Source: Saxidomus purpurata (taxonomy: Eukaryota; Mollusca; Bivalvia; Venerida; Veneridae). Taken from it: a stretch of 64,000 nt of DNA. The stretch covers positions 4,745,721 to 4,809,720 of the forward strand of contig JAFMSR010000016.1 of NCBI GenBank assembly GCA_022818135.1. Direction: 5' to 3'. The notes beneath the pieces are model-generated. The model was not told where the DNA came from. It did no database searches and saw only the letters and a list, made by a program, of their open reading frames with translations. The position numbers were made by a program, and so were the translations under genes. Of this stretch, positions 22,140 through 33,400 are shown piece by piece (within the stretch, counting starts at the first letter, position 1; the number at the start of each line of letters is the position of its first letter).

Positions 22140-22582
22140 TTTATTGTTTGTAAACCATGTTGCGGTGTTTCATGATCAAACTATGTAAGCGCAATAAACC
22201 AACTCTGCTTCGAATATGCGTGTTAGTCGATATTCTAACCTCCACAGCAGGATTCATTGCTCTTCCACTTAAAGCTGAAACACAGATAACTTATCCGGAA
22301 GATATTCTGCCACAAAAGTTAACTTGTTTTATATTTGTATCGTACAAATAGCGAGTAACAAAGTTTACAATCACTTCCAGTCAAAAGTCAAAAATCCAAT
22401 GAGAATGCACCGTTTGTTTTCTTCTTCCACAAATATTGGTGTGGGGATGCACAGAGCGTCGGGTTCTTAAGTCTTAGGTCGCGGGTTCAAATCCCGTCAT
22501 CGGAATTTGACTTTTACCCTCAATAGCCCTTTTTTTCTGCACGAATACACACCTCAGGAAGCACTCATTGGAAGGATTTTAT
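22140..22582 (+). repeat. R3 block, second copy
   Basis: Same order of landmarks as 9600-10045 (gcaataaacc, gcgtgttagtcgatattcta, cggaagatattct, gtcgcgggttcaaatccc). It leads directly into the pogo-like MITE that was the target of the large 22624-30311 insertion. Confidence 0.75.
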
Positions 22583-22623
22583 ACAGTAAACTCCATATAC
22601 AACGACTACGGATATTGCTAAAT
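22583..22623 (+). mobile_element. Pogo-like MITE, left half (interrupted)
   Basis: Starts 'acagtaaactccatatacaa' and breaks off at '...gatattgctaaat'. Its continuation, 'attgccgttataaag...ccggatataagg', is found at 30312-30425 beyond the inserted element. The unbroken equivalent is 38374-38530. Confidence 0.8.
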
Positions 22624-22781
22624 GGACCGTTCCGCAACCAATATTTTTAACCAATGAAAACGCGCAGTTTTATTCACTGCGGTATAGCTTGTTGCTACCC
22701 GCCATCTTGTGCTCACAAGCTATCGCTTAGATACAGCTTGTTTACAAAATAAACATTACGATTTTTGCGTTAATTTCAACG

Positions 22782-22979
22782 ATGGTTCGGCGATGTGCGT
22801 GGGGAACTTGTAATGCTGATTGCAGATACCCTGAAAAAATGATTGGTGTTCGATTCGTTACTTTTCCGAACCCAAAAACAAAGCTAGACAAGTGTTTACG
22901 CTGGATCAAAGCTTGTGGTCGGCCCCATGACCAGCTTAACATAGACAGGGTCAACAAGAACAAAGTCATTTGCTCGACA
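22782..22979 (+). CDS. Exon 1 of the transposase gene: THAP domain
   Basis: 66 codons from ATG 22782 to the donor GTAAGA at 22980. The C2CH zinc ligands, the tryptophan of RWI and the FPNP motif are all in place, and the final residues (STHF) are completed by exon 2 at 23248. THAP domains bind the ends of their own transposon. The frame continues past the donor for a few codons, but the natural HF motif is supplied only by splicing. Confidence 0.88.
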
Positions 22980-25900
22980 GTAAGAATTGTTACTGCAAAT
23001 TCACTCCTGTAATTGTTTTTAACTGATGAACTGTATCTTATTAAATTTTATAGATATCTACTGTATGATAAACAAATACAGATCTACGATTTATGTTATC
23101 AGCCGTCTAAAAGTGGCCCACTGTATAACATTGAATACATGTATTTAACTCCAAATGCATCAGAAAATTCTTAGTTTTGGGAAAGATGGCTTTTTTCATT
23201 TTTTTTTTTCATGTTTAAATGTAAGTTGTTTTTTTTTTACTTTATAGCATTTTCTTGGGGGAAATGGACCAACAGATTCCTACCCAGACCCTATCCCTGC
23301 TGATGGTACCCACGCAACACCTACAAGACCTCCACCAAAGCGCAGGCGCATAGAGTTGACCTTTGCTCAGGAAACTGTTTTAGGGGAAATTACAGAAAAC
23401 AATAATGAGTAAGTGAAAATGTTTATATTTTCTGTAGCAAAAGCTGAAATAAATAAATGTATTTCATAACAAATGACATTCTTCCCCAAAATAAGCAGCA
23501 AGTAAAGAAATACAATGTAGATATACCCTCCTACTTATACTGCATTACAAAATAAATATGCACTATTCTTAAAACCTAAGATATGTACAGTACAGCACAG
23601 GCGGGTTCCGTTTTTGCCGCGCTATAGCGCGGGAGGTTTTACAACGCGGGAGCAATAAAACCATGTCGCATCACGCGGCATATGATCGTATATGCGGCAT
23701 CTATATGCCGCGTGTCATTTGCGATATGCGACAAGTACCATGCCGCGTCACGCGGCGAAAAGGATTATTTTTTCCTTTCAAAATGAATGCCTTTTGCACA
23801 ATGTACAAAATGTACATGTAATTCTATAAAAGGTTTTATAAGATATAATTTTATAGAATTTTTGCACGAGTTACTGCAGTTTACTATCTTTCGAGTATGT
23901 TTAATAAATAATTATTGTATGTAATTAAAAGTTTTACATTTTCATGACTTTGTTCTTTTATTCTAAACTTTTTATTACAGATATCGTTGTTTGTCGCAAG
24001 AATTATAATATTATTGCTTATCAATAATTTGTCGTCGTTTTGATGTATGTATTTAAACAAAATTGATTCCGACGCTTGCCTTGAAGTTGGGGATAATTAG
24101 TGTCACATCTTAATTGAGTAGACACTTATTGCTAATATTAACAAAGGGTGATGATTGCCATTGTCTACAGTACTGTCAGCATGTCTTTCATTTTAATGAA
24201 CCATAAAGTAAGATAATCGGCTAAAACAGATATCAATTGCAAATTTACTGTCGAAGTAGTTAAGACAGGATTATTTTAGTGTCAAGTATTTAAAACTATT
24301 TAATTAATAAGTTTATTGTAGAAACTGATCGAGGTAAACTAAATAAGTTATTCGTTCTTGGACTCTGATTTGTGCTACAAAGACACAATAATCTTAAAGA
24401 AATCCTGAAACAGATGATAACCGCAAACTGCCGATTTACTGCTTAACTATTACAATGTATACGTATGTTCCTTTTTTTCGTCATATTTTGCGACAAAAAC
24501 AATACGTTTGTTATAAATATAAGAACTGACAATTATTTGCCGCCTAAATGTACAACAAATCGGCATCAACTCCTTTAAATGTACGGTACTACATTAAGTT
24601 GCTAAAGTAGACATTTCCAGCTTTCAATTTGGAGAATTTCGTACGGTGCAGAGATGGTCATGATCTGCACTGATTGAAAATTCATGCAGAACAATTGCTG
24701 CTAGCATGAAAATTGTTACTTTATCAAAACACAATTTCTCAGCGCTGACTGCATCCACTTAATCAGTAGATAAATGTAAGCACTAAACTTCACAAAAATA
24801 CAAGTAACATCCTAAATACTGTACGTTCACTTATCAACCACCTACATTGTGAGAGCTCGAACCGGGGGCACAACCGGTTTCTGTACGTACATGCATATCG
24901 ATTCCTACACTCGGAGTTAGACACCAACATTTTACCAACTACCTAAGAGCTATGAACCGGGATCACATCCGGCTTTTGTACGTATAGGTGATTGATATTT
25001 TATGAAAAAAATAAAGATGTTGTTTTTTTTAAAGATCGCACTGTTGAAAGTAATACTTTGGTGACGTAACAACAAACATTGTGATACACACATATAACAT
25101 TAACACCTCGTGCTAAGGTTTTTTTTCAAAACAGTTAAATTTGATTTGAACTGAATTACAATTCAAGAAGGAAAGTACATCCGTTCCAGCCGTATTTTGG
25201 TCGTTCTAACAGACGGACAGTTTACCTTATTACAGTAAAATCCGTATATAGCGACTCCGGATATAACGTAACTTCGGCTATAATGAACAGTTCTTTTGGG
25301 CCCGATTCTTCCTTTTTTTTTGTTAAATGTAAAAAGATGCGGTTATATCGTACTCCGTTTATAAGGAAACTTCGGATATAGTCTTCTACATTTCACATGT
25401 ATAACCTTTTGATAAACTAGTTAAAAGAGAATACCAACACAATTGCTAAGTACGATGTTCAAGTGATAATATTTTTCGTAAACAATTATGAGCGTTTCTT
25501 TAAAAGCATGCAGATCGGGTGAAATCCCATTTTGGGAGAAAAAAAAAGCATGTTAAATATTCAAGTTTTGGCTATCGAGCGAAAATCGGCTTCATTCAAT
25601 TGTATCAAATACAAAATTATTTTGTTTCAGTATTGCCAATGAAAACATGAACCGTCTTTTTTATGCTTCATTAATATTTGCAATTATTTTACATACGGAT
25701 ATATAAAAGGATAACAGTTATAGATATTTATAATTGTTCAAAAGGTGGTAGAAAAATCAAAAGCAACTGTAAGTTGATGGTTGGGGTTTGATTATAAAAT
25801 ACATGTTCGATATGTATTTTAGTTCGATATATATAAGGAACGTCGATATATGGATAAAAGGAACTCAATGATATAAGGAACACATTTGATAGATCCCGGA

Positions 25901-28866
25901 GAGTTCGTTATAAGCAAAATTTACTGTATACCGGTACTACGTTTTCATCTACGAGATGTAGATCTACCGGTGAAAGATAACATTATACTTAACTGCTGCA
26001 ATGGTCTCTCATCGCTGCCGGGCTATTTTTACGTAGCAAGCACATCACATACATACGAAAAAATGACTGTGAAACTATTAAAAAAATAAACATAGGGTTG
26101 TGGGTATTCTTTTTCTTAGTTAGATCATTTTCTATCCATTTATAGCAGTTTTGAAGTAGAATTCGAGGAAAAGCTGATTATTAATTTGTTCATCAACATA
26201 CTGTATTTACACTTATTTCTGCTTACTTGTGTGAAAATAAATCTACCATGTTCATTAAGTAGTGGATAAGGAAATCCCATTCTCATGTATTTTCTTTTTC
26301 ATCTCACAGTTCTAAAACACGTTTCTACATGTTTTTTTACTTAATGGTATACACATGTAATTACTAAAAACATTTAAGACTGAAATTTTATTGGTTACAA
26401 TATGGAATACATTGTACATCATTATTGAAAAACCCAGTTTTATACACGTGTACCATACAATATAGTACATATTTTTATTTCATCGCTTTTACCTGTATAG
26501 AAAATGACATGCCGCATAACGTCGCGACACGCGGCATCACGCGGCAGGTGTCGTTGTTGCGCTTGAATGCGCTTGATTGCTATTTTGTCTTTCAGATGCG
26601 GCAATTGAATGCCGCATACAATTTGCGATGTCGCGTCACGCGTTTGATTTCCCGCCGCATCTCCATGCTTTCAGACTCTTATTTACATGCCGCATGGACG
26701 CATATGCGTGGGGTTTCGCCTGTGCTGTACTGTAGTTTGCAGTTATAAATTAATTTGTATTCTTGGTTAAATAATATTTTTCATGTCAATATTAAAAACA
26801 TTATGAAGTGTAAAACTTTTATTCAGTGTAAAAATATAAAACATATTTCCCAGGAACTTGGACATCAAACAGCATGATGAAATATCCATGAGCTGTGAAG
26901 TTAGCTGCCAGACAGATACAGGTAAAACTTGTTTTTGTTTAGTAACTATCATTTGCAGAATGTAAATAATTTGCTAGTACATGTATCTAGCTATACTTTT
27001 TAAGTATGGCTGTGAATAATTTTCAAAAAAGTTTGACAATACAGTGAGCATTCTTTCCATAAACTCAATATCTGGAAAAACACGTTGAACAAACAATTCT
27101 GATTCATTTGGACAAAAAACAACAAAATCACAAAATGAACATCCAGTTATCATCAATTGCCCTTGAATTTGTGCATAATGAGGGTGATCTGTTTTTAATG
27201 TAATTGTGTTATTCTGATCTTTCTGGAGAAAGAAATCCTGTAACTGGGAACATGCATCACTTACAGTTAAATCTCTAGCACTATATGGACACTTGATTTC
27301 AATGATACCTACTTGACCACTGTCACACAGCTTACCATCTGGGGTTGCTCCCAAAAATGGAAATTCATTATTAATAACTAATCCACATTCATGTATATGT
27401 CTATTTGGAAATTGTGCTAGATAGTTGGACTTAGCCTTGCTCTCATTCCTTTTACCATAAGTTAAAGATGCAGCTTGAATACATTTTGTTTGAAAAAGTC
27501 TTGACAACATCTTTTCAGTAGGTGTGGACTTCCTTTTCAGGACTTGACCAAAATTTGAAGCTGTCAGTCTGTTTTTCCTTGCACAGTGCCAATCAGCCGA
27601 ATCAGCCTGCATCCTTGTTGAACATTCAAGCTTGTCAGGGTTTGTGATAGTGTAGTGCTGTCTCAGAGATTCATACTTCTGTGGTAACTTGATTGGTGCA
27701 GTTTTATTTATTGATAAATCTCCACAACCATCACTTGTAACAGGTTTAAATGCTCTGAGATTTCTTGTCTGTAAGTAAAATGCAAGGATTTTTGTTTCAG
27801 ATTTACAAGAATCACAGTCAGAGCAGGTTTCATCACTCATCAGGGAGAACAAGGAACTGAGGAAAATGCTACATAAAAAAGACTGTGAAATAAAAGAACT
27901 GAAAGCATCTGTGAAAACATATCAGAGGAAAATTGATTTACAACAGACTTTTAGTGCAGAAGGCATTAGGAAGAGAGAAAAAGATTTGAAAAATGTTTTT
28001 GTTTACTACACTTGGATCAGTTATATAAACTTTTTGTTTCTGTTTTCATTTTTGTTTCCAAATCCTGAAGAAAATATGAAGTATGGTAGAAGTGACACTA
28101 AACTTCTATCCAATGAAAATGCTCTTCTTCTTGCATTATGTAGATTAAGGCATGACTTTGGGCTCAAAGAGTTGGCAATGAGGTTTAGTCTATCTTTACA
28201 GTCAACAGGCATTGTATTCAACAAACTTTTAGACCTTTTGTATTTTAAATTTGGACAGATTTCATTGTGGCCACACAGATATGTTATAATTTCAAAAATG
28301 CCAACTGATTTTAAGAGAGATTTCCCAACAAGTTTAATAATGATTGATGAACACAAGTTCCAAATGCTTTGGGTCTTCAAAGTCAGATGTACAGTGATTA
28401 CAAATCAGCTACAACTCTTAAAGCTTTAATAGGTTGTGACCCCAGTGGATCAGTTATCTTCATTTCTGAGTTGTTTACTGGTTCAATATCAGATAAGATG
28501 ATATGTGAAGAAAGTGGCTTTTTTGCTCTGTTGAAAAATCTGTTAGATCATGGTTATATTAAAGAAGGTGATGCAGTTATGGCTGATAAAGGGTTTAAAA
28601 TAGAGACTGAACTAAGTAAACTTGGTCTCAGGTTAAATATTCCCCCATTTGCTTCCTGTTCTGCACAAATGTCCACAACTGATACTTATTTAACACAAAA
28701 AATTGCAAAACACAGAGTTCATGTAGAAAGGGTGATTGCAAAAGTAAAGACATACAAGCTGCTTTCTCACAAAATACCTACTTCTTTGTTCAAGCAGGTA
28801 AACAAAATTTGGTCTGCATGTGCTATTCTGACTCTACATCAAAACATTTTAAATTGTAAAAGATAA
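22782..28866 (+). CDS. THAP-domain DDE transposase, four exons, frameshifted
   Basis: Splice model: exons 22782-22979, 23248-23408, 26854-26921 and 27801-28866, all with GT-AG introns and matching phases. Exon 1 is a THAP zinc finger: C5-x4-C10 at the N-terminus, the FPNPK and RWIKAC segments, and ICST|HF completing C-x2-H across the first intron. Exon 2 carries a basic stretch (PPPKRRRIEL). Exon 4 starts with a likely coiled coil (SSLIRENKELRKMLHKKD) and a helix-turn-helix-like region (LLALCRLRHDFGLKELAMRF). The DDE_4-type core follows: D in MID (28346), D in MADKGF, E in HVERVI. It is broken by a one-base deletion in the G run near 28370; the summed exon length is one base short of 498 codons. 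Without that error the protein would be full length for the family. It would cut and join element DNA in the nucleus. Confidence 0.85.
23248..23408 (+). CDS. Exon 2 of the transposase gene
   Basis: Begins after TTTATAG with HFLGGNGPTDS, carries a Pro/Arg-rich linker that could be a nuclear localisation signal (PPPKRRR), and ends ...ENNNE with donor GTAAGT at 23409. Its last partial codon (GA) is completed by the first base of exon 3 at 26854. Confidence 0.75.
24845..24990. repeat. Imperfect tandem pair within the nested element
   Basis: Two units of about 100 bases contain 'gagctcgaaccgggggcaca...ccggtttctgtacgtac' and 'gagctatgaaccgggatcac...ccggcttttgtacgta'. They look like a duplicated internal segment; no function recognised. 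Confidence 0.45.
25233..25926 (+). mobile_element. Pogo-like MITE, complete copy
   Basis: Starts CAGTAAAATCCGTATATAGC at 25233 and ends 'gcaaaatttactg' at 25926, with TA flanks at 25231-25232 and 25927-25928. It has internal 'ctccggatataacg' and 'gatataaggaac' motifs. It is the only copy in the window with both ends visible. It is nested within the 23588-26732 element, giving at least three levels of insertion at this site. Confidence 0.7.
26854..26921 (+). CDS. Exon 3 of the transposase gene
   Basis: 68 bases between 'tttcccag' and donor GTAAAA, reading NLDIKQHDEISMSCEV then SCQTDT. The phase fits on both sides. It is too short to be obvious on its own; it is supported by the splice sites and by the reading frame joining exon 2 to exon 4. 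Confidence 0.7.
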
Positions 28867-30260
28867 GTAATTTTGTACCATTTGCATATTTTTCATCAAC
28901 TGGCATTTTATTCAGCCAGATAAATAATATCCTTAAATTTCTGTTTCCAGGTATTGTTTCCATAAATGTATAATAAACAGTCATGTTTTTTTTAATAAAA
29001 AGTGTGATGAAAGTGTATGCACAAAATTTAATATAAGATACACTTTGTACAGAGAAATCTGACAGTTTTCATAAGTACTAAATACCTGGTAGGATAGAAA
29101 TGAACCCAATTGAACATCACCCAATTTGGTGGTCACTAAAGGTCTCTTAGGTGAGAGCAGGTACTCAAGGGGTGTGCCAGAAGCTTTTGTTAGTTGTTCA
29201 ATGTCTGTGCTGGCAACCTGTTAATACAGAATTGTAAGTATCAAATTAAAAATTTGATATTATAAGTTATCTACGATAAAAAAGGTGTGACCATGTTAAT
29301 TAACATATTACATAAATGTTTTAGATAACTAAGTACATGTATATTGCAGCATGATGCATTTACCATCACAATAATGAAGAACTTTAAAAGTAAAAATAAA
29401 TTCTTTTTACTGATACTTATGGTTTATTATACTTTGTAAGAAATATCTTACTTGTCCTGTGTGCTGACCTGACAAAGGACAGGCTTTCTTTTCCTTGACT
29501 CACAAGGCTTTGCTACAACAACATGGTTCAGAGGAACTGGATAGATTTTATCTCCCCGTGGAACATGCCACTGCTGGGGTATACTAGTGCAACTCAGTTG
29601 GTTTGGAATCCTTTTAATATTGTGAAGCTTGAACCCTTGAAGTGATTTTATAAGCCCAATTACATGAGAACAGTGTCCAGTCAACCTGAAAAAATAAATA
29701 TTTACCAAATATCATTTACAGATAATCAAAACAAATCAACAAAACGTATTTATATGAAATAGATCTATATGAGACTCGTACCCCAAAGAAATCATGAAAG
29801 TAATTTTAGTATTGGACGTAGAACCAGATCAGCATGCACAACACACATGGAATCTATAATGCTGTTTACGTCGGAACTTTAGATCATGATATCTTTTTAC
29901 TTTGGATTAAAAGACCAGTATTTTTTTTAAAACTTACCCAACCTTACACGTGCAGTAGGACTCTGTGATCTTGTCGCAAAGAATCTCAATGTGTAGACTG
30001 TGTGGCTTTTCACTTTTGCGCATCGATCTCCAGCATTTGGATGAAACCTTTATTTTGGGTTTGGTTTCAGAATATATCTTTATACATGTATTGTGAATGT
30101 AACCTTGGCTAAAAAAATTGAGACCCCTTTTCTTGATCCTGTCAGCTAAATTAGTGTAATTCGGGAGAAAGGTTATCGATATATTATCTGGGATATCATC
30201 CAGTGAATCGGTCGCTGTATCATTGACGGCCGCCATCTTGGATGTTGGCTTGTGAGGCAT
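26974..30260 (-). CDS. YqaJ-like nuclease with SWIM zinc finger, four exons
   Basis: Splice model on the - strand: 30260-29938, 29685-29452, 29209-29086, 27768-26974. All introns are GT-AG and the total is 1476 bases, exactly 492 codons with the stop. Exon 1 starts MPHKPTSKMAAVND. The first junction joins YCTCKVG to LTGHCSHVIG, giving a CxC...CxH SWIM finger. The last exon holds the lambda-exonuclease-fold YqaJ domain: W-x3-RKNRLTASNFGQVL, YGKRNE, a GATPDG aspartate, the EIKCP motif (E-x-K of the PD-(D/E)XK centre) and YAQIQGQL. All motifs expected for activity are intact. In ISL2EU elements this second protein accompanies the transposase; a DNA-end-processing role is presumed, not shown. The frame is open upstream to 27852, but that part is antisense to the transposase exon and is skipped by splicing. 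Confidence 0.88.
27769..27800. promoter_or_regulatory. 32-bp spacer holding back-to-back 3' splice sites
   Basis: Read on +, it ends 'tttttgtttcag', the acceptor of the final transposase exon at 27801. Read on -, it ends 'ttttacttacag', the acceptor of the final nuclease exon at 27768. Thus 32 bases serve as the acceptor tract of two opposing genes. Confidence 0.75.
27801..28866 (+). CDS. Exon 4 of the transposase gene: DDE catalytic core (frameshifted)
   Basis: The first frame runs from DLQESQSEQVSS to the MID aspartate and leaves frame near 28370. The second frame picks up at GLQSQMYSDYKSATT and runs to the stop at 28866. The two halves align end to end with the family pattern (MYSDYKS, FTGSISDK, MADKGF, NIPPF, HVERVI), so one missing base, not two genes, is the simplest reading. 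Confidence 0.85.
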
Positions 30261-30311
30261 AGCAACAATCGCTAGGGACGGCGTGAGATGCGGAAAATAC
30301 CGGAACGGTGC

Positions 30312-30425
30312 ATTGCCGTTATAAAGTTAGAATAATCTTTCTGGGTCCGACTTTTCCCCCTTCTTTATTCAATATAAACTGTCATATAGATATAACAAAT
30401 TCCGGATATAAGGAACACATTATGT
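30312..30425 (+). mobile_element. Pogo-like MITE, right half (interrupted)
   Basis: Continues the repeat broken at 22623, with 'ttataaag', 'gggtccgacttttccccctt', 'atagatataacaaattccgg' and 'ataaggaacaca', collinear with 38405-38530. It establishes the empty target of the 7.7-kb element. Confidence 0.8.
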
Positions 30426-30429
30426 CACA

Positions 30430-33400
30430 GGTTGTATAGCTGATGCCCGTGTCCTGACAAAGTAGCTTAATTGTGAGGAGTGTAGTAATTAAGGCTACAT
30501 CCGACAACCTTGGTGTTCTAGCTATTTAATGATGTCGTTGGGTGTCCACTTGTAAGTCTGGGTTCAAATCCTGGTAGGACCAAATTTAAGGTTTTCCTCA
30601 CTGGATTTACTTTTGCTGTTCAGTGGAGGATGTTCATGACGTCAGGTGATGGCATTGCTACACTTTGACTATTTTTAGAAAGTAAAACAACTGCAATGTT
30701 AGGCTAATTCATTCAGGTCATCGGTGTAACCCATGTTTAGGATCTGACATTTTTATGGAAGTCGTTAGGTAGGTTCCGGCTACCTAAACTTTTGGTCTAG
30801 GTAAACGGTTCTATATTATCATAACTACTATGATTAAATCTTAAGCTGATTTCTCTTTTCAACAAGATTGTCGTACGGTGTCTATTTTCTTTTTTAAAAA
30901 GATGAGAAATCCATGAGAAAATAGGCACTGTCTTTATCAAAACTGAAAATCGAAAAAAGCAACAAGTGCACAAAGCTATTCTTGACTATGCCGTGATGTC
31001 AGATTATTAGATCACATTAATTTGTGTGTTCGGTAAAAGGTGAAAACGCAGTCTTTTCTGAGATTCATGCGCAAGTTTAAATTCATTTCAAACAAAACAA
31101 AACCTTTTTAACAACATAGAAGTATAATAAACTCAATTTTATTACTATAAGCTAACGATAGTCAGTTGTATTTTATATTTATTTTTGAATTTTGTGAATA
31201 TTAGAATCAAAGACGCATAGAGACCAGGAATCACCTTATAAATAATTTATCAGTACCCGGATGTGCGAAGCCAAGCACTGGAATGTTACGGGAGTAAAAT
31301 TTCGACTCAACATTTTTATGAACATTTTAAGAAAGTTTAGCAAAGTATATATTTGATAGATTTATGTTTTTTCCTTACAAACTTCCAAGCACACGACTCG
31401 AAATTAATCTGATATCATTGGAACTCCCATATATTCAAGAATGAACCCGCGTAACTCTGTATAAAATATGGAACCGGCTCTATAGACACTGCCTATTTTC
31501 AGAGTTGTCAAACCTCAGTCTCTGAAAAAAGCGCCCATCAGAAAAACATCTTGCTGGCTACAACATCATATTTATTATACCGCTGCAATGTATACAAATG
31601 GAAAAATTATCAGAGTATAGGTTCTAAATAAGAACGTAGTCTATTTGTTGCCTTTATTTAGAACCAAAGAACACGGTCCTAAAATACAGAAAAAACAATA
31701 CAGACATTGACAAAATAGATGACAAACGAACAAACGACGAAGTTTGAAATGACATGAACTGGTACTGTATAGCTGTACATAACCCAATAACTAACTTTAT
31801 TAAACGTATAGTTTCGATATCAATTTGGAAAATTTTGGAAGAACGTGTTTTTATTTAATATTTTCGTTGCATTAAACGTATTCAGTATTGTACTCGTTGA
31901 GCAACGGTTTTTCAAGATTTTTAAATAAAAATGCCAATAATATGTTTATTTTCAAGTTTGTGCCTTATTTCTTGTGGGTATAAGATGATCCGCAAACGAA
32001 TGCAAAAACGAAACACCAATCAACTCGTTCTCCTCTGTCAGAAGAGACGACATTTTCGCCAAACCGTTACAGATGATCATTTTCCAGGTGTGTCTTTAAC
32101 TGTAGAAAAATGTGTAAGTATTCTTCATAAAAGGTGTCAACTTAGCACCAGCATGCATGTTAGCAATGAATTTGGCAGAACTACACTAAAGGTTAAGTAT
32201 ACCTGCGTCACAGTTAAATATTACACAAGCATGGGCTTTGTTTCGTTTTTGTGTTTGAAAACATTTGAGTGTTACCATTCCATATCATTAATTATGTTTG
32301 CACTGTCGCTAAACACTTAATTGCGGGTAACTTATCCATCGCGCGTGTTAATTTCCGACAAGTCGTTACACAAACCGTCCGACGTGTAAAATTGTTCATA
32401 CAAGTTGGCTGCTTGAAAGAACATCAAATGGGTTATGCTGCATATACAGCATGCATGGACATAACGAGATAGCCATGATGTCCCTGAAACTCACCTGAGA
32501 ACCAACACGTGTTTGGATTTCAAACCATTTTGGAGCTTGTATGTATTATTTTCTGTTGGATCAGCGCTGATGAGGATTGATCCAGTGAGAAAAGTTGATA
32601 CTAAGAGAATAATTCATTCTTATATGAAATGAGGATGATTAAAGCTGAACATACGACAACAGGACCTTTAAGTTAGTAAGACATGAGATCTTACAAGACA
32701 AGACCCGAACATAAATAGTGTTTATTCTGATCAAGTACATAGACAAAGGTAATTGGTCCATTGTCTCTTCTTTTTTCTTTCTATTTCATTCTTTTTGGAT
32801 AAAAGTTACTAAGACCGCATTTGGCAGCATGCATAAATGCTCTTTTCTAGAATTCGTAGACTAAACAAATATCCGTACAGTCATATGCACTGAAGTCAAA
32901 CTATGCAAAGAACAAACTTCTGGCTATTCGCAGATTAACTTTAACACCAAATTGTCTTGATTTAGCTCAGTCCATGTTTATTTGTCAAAATGAGTCTAGT
33001 GTTACATGTAGATAACATTGTAGATGATTAGATCTTTTTTGTAACCTATACTTTACCTTTAGTGTAGTTCTGCCAAATTCGTTGCAACATTTCTTAATTA
33101 AAAATTATTTCAAACATTTAAGTCGCTGACCAGTAAATTTTTAAATAGACAGAAACTTGTACAGTCTATAATCAGTATGAATAAACCCAATGCCTTTTGC
33201 ACAGTATTATTTCCCTTCCAACTAAACGCGCAAGTTTGATACATGTTCGTATACTAGAATATTGTCTACACAACAAATGTACGTGTTCACCCCTTAGCAA
33301 AATATCCTAATGCTTATTTCGATTTTCGTATTTCATCGAAAGTATCGAAATATGTTTTGACAAAACACTAGGCCTATTTCATCAAATGATAAAACAGATA

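Larger units (their letters stand above)
23588..26732. mobile_element. Nested 3.1-kb non-autonomous DNA transposon
   Basis: CAGTACAGCACAGGCG at 23588 and its reverse complement ending at 26732 form a 16-base perfect terminal inverted repeat, flanked by TA on each side (23586-23587 and 26733-26734). Subterminal regions (about 23610-23760 and 26510-26710) are GC-rich and crowded with short palindromic TGCCGCGT/ATGCGGCAT motifs, unlike the AT-rich surroundings. No transposase is seen; the longest frame (26425-26748) merely spans the palindromic motifs. It sits inside the second intron of the transposase gene. TA duplication suggests the Tc1-mariner group or another TA-targeting family; the family is not identified. 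Confidence 0.8.
22624..30311. mobile_element. ISL2EU-like two-gene DNA transposon, 7.7 kb
   Basis: Starts GGACCGTTCCG at 22624 and ends CGGAACGGTGC at 30311, an 11-base imperfect inverted repeat. It is flanked by AT at 22622-22623 and 30312-30313. The target is a pogo-like MITE whose empty version (38400-38425) reads 'gctaaattcc' across the insertion point, which confirms both edges and the 2-base AT duplication. It carries a THAP/DDE transposase gene on + and a YqaJ-type nuclease gene on -. This gene pair and the AT target duplication are the published hallmarks of ISL2EU, within or beside PIF/Harbinger. Both ends contain CGCCATCTTG, resembling a YY1 site. A separate transposon (23588-26732) is nested inside, so the original element was about 4.5 kb. 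Confidence 0.88.

Noticed and set aside
26425..26748. 107-codon frame inside the nested transposon
   Set aside because: Runs through the palindromic subterminal motifs and the terminal repeat; no transposase signature.
27769..27852. Nuclease start at the upstream ATG 27852 in the continuous minus frame
   Set aside because: That stretch is antisense to the transposase exon. The acceptor at 27768 joins in phase to exon 3 and gives an exact 492-codon total with a complete SWIM finger upstream.
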